The notes beneath the pieces were generated by a model. It saw only the letters and a list, made by a program, of their open reading frames with translations. It made no database searches and was not told the DNA's origin. A program made the translations under genes and the position numbers. Of a stretch of 17,813 nucleotides of DNA, positions 7,142 through 13,999 are shown one piece after another. How positions within the stretch are numbered: the first letter of the stretch is position 1; every line of letters starts with the position of its first letter. Origin of the DNA: DATBAK01 sp036787815 (GTDB lineage: Bacteria; Actinomycetota; Acidimicrobiia; IMCC26256; PALSA-610); NCBI GenBank assembly GCA_036787815.1, contig DAIQOP010000055.1:1-17813 (forward strand), written 5' to 3'.

Positions 7142-8014
7142 GTGACGACGGCGGGGGAGTGGGTGCAGGGGGCGCGGCCGAAGACGTTGGGGGCGGCGGT
7201 GGTGCCCGTGGTGGTGGCGACCGCGCTGGCGTCGACCGACCGGGGAACGATCTGGTGGCGGGCGGGAGCGGCACTGGTCGTCGCGCTCGCGCTGCAGATC
7301 GGCGTGAACTATGCGAACGACTATTCCGACGGCGTGCGCGGTACCGATACCGACCGGCGCGGGCCGATGCGCCTGACGGCCACGGGCGTCGCGACACCGC
7401 ACGCGGTGCGCGCGGCCGCGATCACCGCGTTCACGGTCGCGGCGTTCGCCGGCCTGGCCCTCTCGATCGCCGTGGATCTCCGCCTGCTCCTCGTCGGCGT
7501 CGCCTCCATCGCGGCGGCGGCGCTGTACACGGGCGGGCCGCGGCCGTACGGCTACTCGGGCCTCGGCGAAGTGGCGGTGCTCGCGTTCTTCGGCGTCGTC
7601 GCCACGCTCGGCTCGGTCTACGTGCAGCTCGAACGCCTACCGGCGACCGCGTGGATCGCATCGCTCGCAGTCGGTCTCCCCGCGGTCGCGATCCTCGTCG
7701 TGAACAACCTGCGCGACATCGAGACCGACCGGGTCGCGGGGAAGCACACGCTTGCCGTGCGCATCGGCGCGGCGCGCACGCGGTTCCTGTTCGTGTCGTG
7801 TCTCGTCGGCGCGCTCGTCGCGGCCGCGGGGCTCGGTGCCGCGCATGCGTGGGCGCTCGTCGGTCTCTTGGCCGCTCCACTCGCGTTCGCGCCGGCCGCG
7901 ATCGTGCTGCGTCGAGCGGATCCGCCGTCGCTCGTGCGGGCGCTCGTCGCGACCGCGCGGTTCCAGCTCGTGCTGGGTGCGTTGCTCGCGGCCGGCCTCG
8001 AGCTCACGCGATGA
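7142..8014 (+). CDS. menA: 1,4-dihydroxy-2-naphthoate polyprenyltransferase
   Basis: Transfers a polyprenyl chain from its diphosphate to 1,4-dihydroxy-2-naphthoate, giving demethylmenaquinone; an integral membrane UbiA-family enzyme. The 290-aa protein starts MTTAGEWVQGARPKTLGAA, a typical MenA opening. The first aspartate-rich motif is NYANDYSDGVRGTD (56-69). The second is NNLRDIETDRVAGKHTLAVRIG (188-209). About eight or nine hydrophobic segments fit the fold. I chose the GTG at 7142 over an in-frame GTG at 7124, because the latter overlaps the GGGAG that would serve as SD (spacing 11). It lies 168 bp after menB on the same strand, with a repeat between, and its stop is 10 bp from the convergent menH stop. 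Confidence 0.93.
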   Translation: MTTAGEWVQGARPKTLGAAVVPVVVATALASTDRGTIWWRAGAALVVALALQIGVNYANDYSDGVRGTDTDRRGPMRLTATGVATPHAVRAAAITAFTVAAFAGLALSIAVDLRLLLVGVASIAAAALYTGGPRPYGYSGLGEVAVLAFFGVVATLGSVYVQLERLPATAWIASLAVGLPAVAILVVNNLRDIETDRVAGKHTLAVRIGAARTRFLFVSCLVGALVAAAGLGAAHAWALVGLLAAPLAFAPAAIVLRRADPPSLVRALVATARFQLVLGALLAAGLELTR

Positions 8015-8024
8015 GCCGGTGACC

Positions 8025-8735
8025 TCAGTGCAGCCCCGCGAGCCAGCCGAGCACGAAGGTCGCGAGTGCCTCGGGCTGCTCGAGCGGGAGCGCATGGCCC
8101 CCGTCGAGGTGCACCCGCGCGACCGAAGCCGCGCCGGTGCAGGCGGCCTGCATCTCGTCGTTGATGCGCTCGAACTTCGCGTCCGCGCGCCCGGTGACGA
8201 GCGCGACGGGCATGTGCAGGTCGGCGAGCCGGTTCCACAGCGGCTCCTGGGTTCCGGTGCCGAGCAGGCGCAGCGTGGCCGCGAGGTCGGCCGCCGTGTG
8301 GGCGGCCGCGCGTTCGCGGAGCTGGGCCGACGAGCCGTCGAGCGTGGCGAACAGCGGCTGCGCGAGCCAGTCGCGGAGGAACGGCTCGACGCCGCGGGTC
8401 TCCACGTCGAGCGCGAGCGCTTCGTCGCTCGCGCGTCGCGCGTCCCGTTCGACCGGGTCGTCGATGCCCGGAGACGCGCTCACGAGCGCGAGCCCGGCGA
8501 CGAGCTCGGGATGGTCGAGCGCGAGCCGCAGGCACAGGCGGCCTCCCATCGAGTAACCGAGGTACGCGCCGTGCCCGCCGGCGGCGCCGAGGGCTGCCGC
8601 CGTCGACACGAAGTCGAGCCCGCGAGGCACCTCGAGCGCGATCGCGTCGACGCCCGATGCCTGCAGCACGGCGGCGACCGGGCTCCATGCGGCCGCGGTC
8701 TGCGTGAAGCCGGGAACGAGCACGACACGCGCCAT
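8025..8735 (-). CDS. menH: 2-succinyl-6-hydroxy-2,4-cyclohexadiene-1-carboxylate synthase (MenH-like alpha/beta hydrolase)
   Basis: An alpha/beta-hydrolase-fold protein of 236 aa. In menaquinone synthesis MenH eliminates pyruvate from the MenD product SEPHCHC. Visible landmarks are VLVPGFTQ (5-12), the nucleophile elbow GYSMGGR with Ser62 and the MenH-type Arg66, SASPGI (86-91), TGRADAKF with Asp185 (the 'G..D.KF' pattern of MenH), and GGHALPLEQP with His214. The ATG at 8735 is preferred over the longer frame because VVLVPGF then starts close to the N-terminus as in homologues. It diverges from menD with only 29 bp between start codons, which supports a men role over a general esterase. A CAGAAT hexamer 6 nt upstream of the ATG could make the message leaderless. 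Confidence 0.82.
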   Translation of the reverse strand: MARVVLVPGFTQTAAAWSPVAAVLQASGVDAIALEVPRGLDFVSTAAALGAAGGHGAYLGYSMGGRLCLRLALDHPELVAGLALVSASPGIDDPVERDARRASDEALALDVETRGVEPFLRDWLAQPLFATLDGSSAQLRERAAAHTAADLAATLRLLGTGTQEPLWNRLADLHMPVALVTGRADAKFERINDEMQAACTGAASVARVHLDGGHALPLEQPEALATFVLGWLAGLH

Positions 8736-8764
8736 GTCCGCATTCTGACCCCTCGGATCGCGCG

Positions 8765-10495
8765 TTGACGGCTGCACCCACGCCCGCCGACCTCACCGCG
8801 GTGTTCGCGGCGACGCTCGTCGACGAATGGGCGCGTGCCGGCGTGACCGAGGCAGTGGTCGCGCCCGGGTCGCGCTCGGCTCCGCTGGCCCTCGCGCTGG
8901 CGCGCGATCCGCGCGTCCGGGTGCAGGTGGTGATCGACGAGCGCTCGGCGGCGTTCCTCGCACTCGGCATGAGCCGGGCAACGGGGCGGCCGACGGTCGT
9001 GTGTTGCACGTCGGGGAGCGCGGGCGCGCACTTCCATCCCGCGGTGATCGAGGCCGACCTCTCGGGCGTGCCGCTGCTGGTCTGCACCGCGAACCGTCCT
9101 CCCGAGCTCCTCGACACGGGCGCGGGCCAGACGATCGACCAGCATCACCTGTTCGGACGTTCGGTCCGTTGGTTCACGGCGCCCGGCCCGCCCGAAGCGA
9201 TTCCCGATGCGAACGGCGTGTGGCGGTCGATCGCCGCGCGCGCCGTCGCCGAGACGATGGGGCCGCCCGCGGGCCCGGTGCACCTCGATCTCGCGTTCCG
9301 CGAGCCGCTCGTCGCGTTCGAGGCACCCGAAGTCGTTCCCGGTCGGTCCGGCGGCGCGCCCTGGACCCGCACCGATCGCCCGCAACGGCGGCTCGACGAC
9401 GACACCGCCGGCGCGCTCGCGGCACAGCTGCGCGACGTCGAGCGTGGGTTGGTCGTCGCGGGCTGGGGCGCGGGGGTATCGCCGGAGACGGCGAGCGCGC
9501 TCGCGGCCGCGCTGGGCTGGCCGTTGCTCGCCGATCCGATCTCGGGGCTGCGCGAGGGGCCGCACGCGATCTCGACCTACGACGCGCTCCTGCGCGTCGA
9601 CGCGTTCGCCAACAGGCAGCGTCCCGATCTCGTGCTGCGCGTCGGTGCTCCGCTGACGAGCAAGGTCGCGACTGCGTGGCTCGATGCGACGGTCGAGCAG
9701 CTCGTCGTGGATCCCGACTCGCGTTGGCTCGATCCGCACCGCGCCGCGCGTCGGCGACTCGTCGTCGACGCGCAACCCTTGCTCGCCGACCTCGTCGCGC
9801 GGTGGCAAGGACCGGACCGCGAATCCGCGTGGCTCACCGCCTGGCGCGACGCGGAGATCGCCGCGCGCCGTGCCGTCGATGCGTCGCTCGACGCCGACGA
9901 CGTGCCGTTCGATGCCCGCGTCGCGCGCGACGTGTACACCGCGGTTCCCGAGGGTGGTGCGCTCCTCGTGGCTTCGAGCATGCCGGTGCGCGATCTCGAG
10001 TGGTTCGCGGCCCCGCGGTCGGGTCTGCACGTCTACGCGAACCGCGGCGCGAACGGGATCGACGGGCTCGTGTCGACGACCCTCGGTATCGCCGCGGCCC
10101 GCTCGGGTCCCGTCGTGGGCCTCCTCGGCGACATCGCCTGGCTCCACGATTCGAACGGGCTCCTCGCGGCCGCCCGCCTCGCCGGCGCGGGCGTCTCCGC
10201 GATCTTCGTGGTGCTCGACAACAACGGAGGCGGCATCTTTCACTTCCTCCCGGCCGGCCGGACGACCGAGCTCGACGAGCTCTTCGTCGCCCCCCAGACC
10301 GTCGACCCGCTCGCGCTCGCGGCCGCCCATGGGATCCAGGGCCGCCGCGTCGCCCGGGCCTCGGAGCTGGGGCCCGCGATCCGAGAGACGCTTGGCGAGG
10401 GCGGGATCCGGGTGCTCGTCGTCCCCACCGACCGCCGCACCAACGTCGAGCGCCACGAGGTGTTGTGGACTGCGGTTGAGGCGGCAATTTCTTGA
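8765..10495 (+). CDS. menD: 2-succinyl-5-enolpyruvyl-6-hydroxy-3-cyclohexene-1-carboxylate synthase
   Basis: A thiamine-diphosphate enzyme joining isochorismate and 2-oxoglutarate, the first committed step to menaquinone. The 576-aa length is normal. Landmarks are VAPGSRSAPLALAL (32-45, Arg37 in the substrate site), the cofactor-activating Glu59 in VIDERSAAFLALG, TSGSAGAHFHPAVIEA, and the ThDP/Mg motif from GDIAWLHD (455-462) to LDNNGGGIF (484-492). MPVRDLEWF supplies the second conserved Arg of MenD. The start is a TTG: no ATG or GTG lies nearby, and the residues after TTG (ADLTAVFAATLVDEW) match family N-termini. Only a weak GGA lies 7 nt upstream, so initiation may be modest or coupled to an unusual transcript start. 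The stop codon lies inside the promoter proposed for the next gene. Confidence 0.95.
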   Translation: MTAAPTPADLTAVFAATLVDEWARAGVTEAVVAPGSRSAPLALALARDPRVRVQVVIDERSAAFLALGMSRATGRPTVVCCTSGSAGAHFHPAVIEADLSGVPLLVCTANRPPELLDTGAGQTIDQHHLFGRSVRWFTAPGPPEAIPDANGVWRSIAARAVAETMGPPAGPVHLDLAFREPLVAFEAPEVVPGRSGGAPWTRTDRPQRRLDDDTAGALAAQLRDVERGLVVAGWGAGVSPETASALAAALGWPLLADPISGLREGPHAISTYDALLRVDAFANRQRPDLVLRVGAPLTSKVATAWLDATVEQLVVDPDSRWLDPHRAARRRLVVDAQPLLADLVARWQGPDRESAWLTAWRDAEIAARRAVDASLDADDVPFDARVARDVYTAVPEGGALLVASSMPVRDLEWFAAPRSGLHVYANRGANGIDGLVSTTLGIAAARSGPVVGLLGDIAWLHDSNGLLAAARLAGAGVSAIFVVLDNNGGGIFHFLPAGRTTELDELFVAPQTVDPLALAAAHGIQGRRVARASELGPAIRETLGEGGIRVLVVPTDRRTNVERHEVLWTAVEAAIS

Positions 10496-10520
10496 CTATG
10501 AGAGCCCGCGCGACTACACA
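10492..10520 (+). promoter_or_regulatory. Candidate promoter of the six-repeat exported protein
   Basis: TTGACT (10492-10497, five of six to the -35 consensus) and TACACA (10515-10520) are spaced exactly 17 bp. The -35 includes the menD stop codon. The predicted start near 10527 leaves about 24 nt of leader carrying a strong GGGAGGA (10537-10543) before the GTG. Confidence 0.5.
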
Positions 10521-10550
10521 GTGTGGTCGAGCTGGTGGGAGGAAACTGGC

Positions 10551-12647
10551 GTGAAACCGGACAGACGTCTGGCGCGAGTGCTTCCGGCGGTCCTCGTGCT
10601 CTCCGGCCTCGTCGCCACCTCGGGCATGGTCGCGACCGCCTATTCGGCGACGCCGTCGTTCGCCGCGCCCGCACCTTCCACGGGCGCAGGCGCGGTTCCG
10701 GCCCAGAGCGGCGTCATCGCGCTCAACGGGTCGCCGAAGAGCGTGTCGACCCCGACGGCGGGCGAGAACGCCACGTTCACGTTCTCGGGCAGCGTCGGCC
10801 AGGGCGTCTCCGCGCTCCTCACCGCCTCGACCTACACCGGCTGCCAGGCCGTCGTGCTCGCGTTCGTGCGGCCCGACGCCACCCAGGCCGCGAGCGTGAG
10901 CACCTGCACCGATACGGCCTTCCTCGACCAGTTCACGCTCGATCAGGCCGGTACGTGGACGGTGCTCGTGGATCCGCAGGGAACCACCACCGGAACCGCG
11001 ACGCTGCAGGCCTACGACGCGACCGATCAGACCCACGCGATCACGGTCAGCGGCTCGCCGGTCAACGTGATCATCTCGGCTCCCGGCCAGAACGGCAGCT
11101 ACACGTTCGCCGGCACGACCGGCCAGGAGATCTCCGCCCAGATCACGCTCTCGACGCTCACCGGCTGCCCGGCCTACAGGCTGAGCCTCGTGCGGCCCGA
11201 CGGCAGCACGCTCGCCAGTCCGCTCGACGGCTGCACCGCGACCGCGTTCTTCGATGCGCAGACGCTCGACCAGACCGGCACCTGGGCGATCCGGGTCGAC
11301 CCGCAGGGAACGACGACCGGCACCGCGAAGCTCAACGCCTACGACGCGACCGACCAGCTGCGCCCGATCACGCTCAACGGCGGGAGCGTCAACGTCAACG
11401 TCACCCAACCGGGCCAGAACTCGACCTTCACCTTCACGGGCTCGGTCGGCCAGGGAGTGTCGGCGCAGATCACCGCGGCCACGTTCACGGGGTGCCCCGC
11501 GTACCAGCTCTCCCTCGTGCGGCCCGACGGCACTCCGTTCGGCACCGTCGCCAGCAGCTGCACCGATTCGCTGTTCCTCGATTCGCAGACGCTCGACCAG
11601 AACGGCACGTGGAGCATCCTCGTCGACCCGCAGGGCATGTCGAAGGGCAAGGCGCAGCTGCAGGCGTTCGAGAGCGCCGACCAGGTGCTGCCCATCACGC
11701 TCAACGGCGCGGCCATCGGCGTGAACCTCGGCCCGGGGCAGCAGGGCGCGTACACGTTCACCGGCGCGATCGGGCAGCAGGTCTCGGCCCAGGTGACGAA
11801 CTCCACCTGGCCCGGTTGCACGGGGTTCGTGCTCTTCCTGCGCCGGCCCGACAACTCGCAGCTCGGCAGCGGTGTCAACGGTTGCGGCGCTTCGGCGTTC
11901 CTCGACAGCCTCACGCTCGACCAAGCCGGCACGTGGGCCTTCGTCGTGATCCCACAGAGCGGTGTCGGCGGCTCCGCGAACATCCAGGGGTACACGTTCT
12001 CGGATCAGGTCGGTCCGGCCGACCTCACGGGCAAGGCCACGAAGCTGGTGCTCGCGAAGCCCGGCCAGAACGCCCGGTTCACGTTCGCCGGCGCCGTCGG
12101 CCAGCACGTCTCGGTATACGTGAGCCAATCGACGCTGACCGGCTGCCCCGCGTTCGCCGTCTCGCTCGTGCGCCCCGACGCGAGCGTGCTCACGGGTCCG
12201 GTGAGCACCTGCACCGACAACGTGTGGATCGACGCGACCACGCTCGACCAGTCCGGTACGTGGACGGTGCTCATCGATCCGCAGGCGACCGCGACGGGTC
12301 TCGCGAGCATCCAGGCCTACAACGTCGTCGATGTGGCTCCGTCGCTCAAGCCGAAGGGCCCGTTCAAGTCGTTCACCACGACCGCCCGCGGCGTGAACGC
12401 GCGCTTCCGGTTCGCGGGGAAGATCGGCGACTCCCGCACGGTGACGATCACCGGCTCCACGTTCGCCGGTTGCCCGGGGCTCGTCGTCTCGTTCGTGCGG
12501 CCCGACGGCAGCGTGCTGTCGAGCCAGTCGACGTGCAACGCGAACCTCGTGCTCGGGCCGAGCGTGCTCGATGTCACCGGCAACTGGACGATCTTCGTCG
12601 ACCCTCAGGGGCCGGCGAAGGGCACGTTGATCATCAAGCTGACCTGA
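10551..12647 (+). CDS. Exported protein made of six tandem beta-sandwich-like repeats
   Basis: A 698-aa predicted secreted protein of unknown function. The GTG at 10551 has GGAGG 8 nt upstream; the much longer same-frame reading begins inside menD and is rejected. Residues 1-39 form a Sec-type signal: basic KPDRRLAR, a hydrophobic core, and a likely cut near SFAA. The rest is six repeats of 101-109 residues (55-162, 163-271, 272-380, 381-488, 489-597, 598-698). Each runs 'pg.na.ftFtGsvGq.vsaq.t.sT.tGCpay.lslvRPDgs', a second Cys, 'fldsqtLDqtGTWtvlvDPqg...G.a.lqay...Dq'. The pattern resembles pre-peptidase C-terminal (PPC) beta-sandwich domains. All 12 cysteines occur as one pair per repeat, 21-22 residues apart. 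No transmembrane anchor or LPXTG motif is seen. It is convergent with a glycoside-hydrolase-like gene, 49 bp between stops. Confidence 0.88.
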   Translation: MKPDRRLARVLPAVLVLSGLVATSGMVATAYSATPSFAAPAPSTGAGAVPAQSGVIALNGSPKSVSTPTAGENATFTFSGSVGQGVSALLTASTYTGCQAVVLAFVRPDATQAASVSTCTDTAFLDQFTLDQAGTWTVLVDPQGTTTGTATLQAYDATDQTHAITVSGSPVNVIISAPGQNGSYTFAGTTGQEISAQITLSTLTGCPAYRLSLVRPDGSTLASPLDGCTATAFFDAQTLDQTGTWAIRVDPQGTTTGTAKLNAYDATDQLRPITLNGGSVNVNVTQPGQNSTFTFTGSVGQGVSAQITAATFTGCPAYQLSLVRPDGTPFGTVASSCTDSLFLDSQTLDQNGTWSILVDPQGMSKGKAQLQAFESADQVLPITLNGAAIGVNLGPGQQGAYTFTGAIGQQVSAQVTNSTWPGCTGFVLFLRRPDNSQLGSGVNGCGASAFLDSLTLDQAGTWAFVVIPQSGVGGSANIQGYTFSDQVGPADLTGKATKLVLAKPGQNARFTFAGAVGQHVSVYVSQSTLTGCPAFAVSLVRPDASVLTGPVSTCTDNVWIDATTLDQSGTWTVLIDPQATATGLASIQAYNVVDVAPSLKPKGPFKSFTTTARGVNARFRFAGKIGDSRTVTITGSTFAGCPGLVVSFVRPDGSVLSSQSTCNANLVLGPSVLDVTGNWTIFVDPQGPAKGTLIIKLT
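10713..12644 (+). repeat. Six in-frame tandem repeats of about 324-327 bp
   Basis: Boundaries are approximately 10713-11036, 11037-11363, 11364-11690, 11691-12014, 12015-12341 and 12342-12644. Repeats 1-3 are most alike, sharing for example the encoded run VDPQGTTTGTA in units 1 and 2. Repeat 6 is the most diverged and lacks the last strand and the DQ ending. Confidence 0.88.
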
Positions 12648-12696
12648 TCAACTGCTCCGCAGCGCCACCGGTTGCCCGAGCGGTGCGACGGCACCT

Positions 12697-13830
12697 CTAG
12701 CCGAGGGCCATCGTCTTGTAGGTGAAGTACGCCGTCTTCTTGTGCTTGAAGTCGCGGGAGACGAGGCCGAACCAGTCGCTCTTCTTCGTGGGGTCGGTGC
12801 CGTTGTCGCGGAACGCGAAGACGAAGAACGGGCCGCCGTAGGAGAGCTGCACCCACTGCTGCATCCCGTCGACCATGATCGACGACTGGGTGGCCTCGTC
12901 GACGTGGCCGTCATCGACCTTGCCGTTCGTCGGAGCACCGAACTCCGTGGCCCAGATCGCCTTGGCCCCGTCGCCGTGGTCGATCATCATCTGGCGGACG
13001 GCGGGCGTCTTGTACCAGGGGCGGTTCTGCGAGCACGACTGCGAAGGCGTGCACGGGTACGAGTACGGGTGCCAGCTCAGTGCGTCGAAGTAGCCCTGCG
13101 CGCCCTGGGTGTACATCTGGCCGAAGAAGATGTCGCCGGCGATGCCCTGCTGGCCCTTGCGGATCGCGTTCTGCGCTCCGAGCCCACCCGTGAGCACCGT
13201 GACCGTGGGGTTCGCGGCCTTGATGGCCGGATACGCCTGGCGCATGAGCTCGGTGTAGCCGCACGCGTCCGGCACGACCCAGTTGCCCGGCAGGTTGGGC
13301 GCGTTCTCGAGCTCGATCGCGTTCACGATGCTCGTGGGATACCGGGCCGCGACCTCGGCGGCGAAGTTGGCGTAGGCGGTGAGATCGAACGACGGCTGCT
13401 GCGTGCAGGCGATGTGGGGCACCGTCGTCTCGGCCCACACGGGCGCGTTGTCGACGATCGCGTCGATCTGCATGCCCAGCGCGGCGGCGTAGTTGTAGAG
13501 GCGGTCGAGGTAGGTCCACTCCTCGTCGGCCGGGTTCGCGTCCTGCGACTGCACCTGCGCCCACGGGAAGACGGCGCGGATCCAATGCACGCCGATGTGC
13601 TTCATGAGGTTCATCTCGCGGTCGAACGCCGCGTCGGGGAGGTTGGTGATCTCCGCGCCGACCGACATGCCGAAGAAGGCGGGCGTGAAGGGTGGCTGCG
13701 CCGCGGGACGTGCGGTCGCCGCGCTCGTGGGGGCGGTGGTCGCGATGGTCGTTGCCGTGAAGGCGACCGCGAGCGCGAGGAATCCGGTGACGAACTGCCG
13801 ACAAGTGCCACCGAACCTGCGACGCTGCAC
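12697..13830 (-). CDS. Exported glycoside hydrolase-like TIM-barrel protein with altered acid/base motif
   Basis: A 377-aa predicted exported protein resembling clan GH-A hydrolases (GH5/GH39, PslG-like). The GTG at 13830 is chosen because GGTGGAG lies 5 nt upstream and the protein then starts with a signal peptide: MQRRRFGG, a hydrophobic stretch, and a probable cut after TSAATA. Barrel landmarks are HWIRAVFPWAQVQ (about 82-94), AIDAIVDNAPVW, DALSWHPYSYP (249-259, His254), and KAIWATEFGAPT, where Glu296 fits the nucleophile. The strand-4 motif that is normally 'IELWNEPN' reads IELENAPN (172-179): the acid/base Glu position is Ala177, with Glu175 two residues earlier. Activity is therefore uncertain. 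Six-repeat protein and hydrolase genes converge and may act together on a surface glycan; this is inference. Confidence 0.82.
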   Translation of the reverse strand: MQRRRFGGTCRQFVTGFLALAVAFTATTIATTAPTSAATARPAAQPPFTPAFFGMSVGAEITNLPDAAFDREMNLMKHIGVHWIRAVFPWAQVQSQDANPADEEWTYLDRLYNYAAALGMQIDAIVDNAPVWAETTVPHIACTQQPSFDLTAYANFAAEVAARYPTSIVNAIELENAPNLPGNWVVPDACGYTELMRQAYPAIKAANPTVTVLTGGLGAQNAIRKGQQGIAGDIFFGQMYTQGAQGYFDALSWHPYSYPCTPSQSCSQNRPWYKTPAVRQMMIDHGDGAKAIWATEFGAPTNGKVDDGHVDEATQSSIMVDGMQQWVQLSYGGPFFVFAFRDNGTDPTKKSDWFGLVSRDFKHKKTAYFTYKTMALG

Positions 13831-13919
13831 GCTGACTCCACCCGGGTCGGACGTCCTGGTCATCACCGGCGCGAAGCGCTGACGTGCTGCCGCCCCGGCC
13901 GTCCCAGCCGAAGCTCCCC

Positions 13920-13948
13920 ACGGTACCGTTCGCGCTGTCCGCGCGCAA
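13920..13948 (-). promoter_or_regulatory. Candidate promoter of the glycoside hydrolase-like gene
   Basis: On the minus strand TTGCGC (13948-13943) and TACCGT (13925-13920) are exactly 17 bp apart, predicting a start near 13914 and a leader of about 84 nt to the GTG at 13830. The same TACCGT -10 form appears at the amidase promoter. It begins directly after the menF-distal hairpins, which fits a separate transcript. Confidence 0.4.
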
Positions 13949-13949
13949 T

Positions 13950-13990
13950 GGGTCGGAAAACCGACCCGACGACCGGCATTTGTGCGCCGG
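13950..13990 (-). terminator. Two tandem hairpins downstream of menF (candidate terminator)
   Basis: In transcription order, GCC-rich hairpin 1 pairs 13986-13990 with 13973-13977 (5 bp, 8-nt loop). Hairpin 2 pairs GGGTCGG (13950-13956) with CCGACCC (13961-13967), a perfect 7-bp stem with a four-base loop. They start 10 nt after the menF stop. No T-run follows, so this would be a hairpin-only terminator of the kind reported in high-GC Gram-positives. Confidence 0.45.
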
Positions 13991-13999
13991 AGCGCGCGA

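Noticed and set aside
9684..10550. Extension of the six-repeat protein upstream through menD to 987 aa
   Set aside because: It overlaps the conserved C-terminal half of menD in another frame, and the GTG at 10551 has a strong SD and a signal peptide.
9834..12128. A 764-codon open frame on - antisense to menD and the six-repeat gene
   Set aside because: Its periodic motifs (for example repeated 'HAVERDR'-like runs) reflect the tandem repeats of the real plus-strand gene; composition is shadow-like.
12666..12685. CACCG-N10-CGGTG hairpin between the two convergent stops
   Set aside because: A five-bp stem with a ten-base loop and no T-run is too weak to call as a terminator, although a bidirectional terminator would be expected here.
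13911..13926. CTCCCCACGGT upstream of the hydrolase gene as a third MerR operator
   Set aside because: It resembles only one half-site (compare CTCCCACGGT at merR), with an extra base and no GGGAG partner at the right distance.
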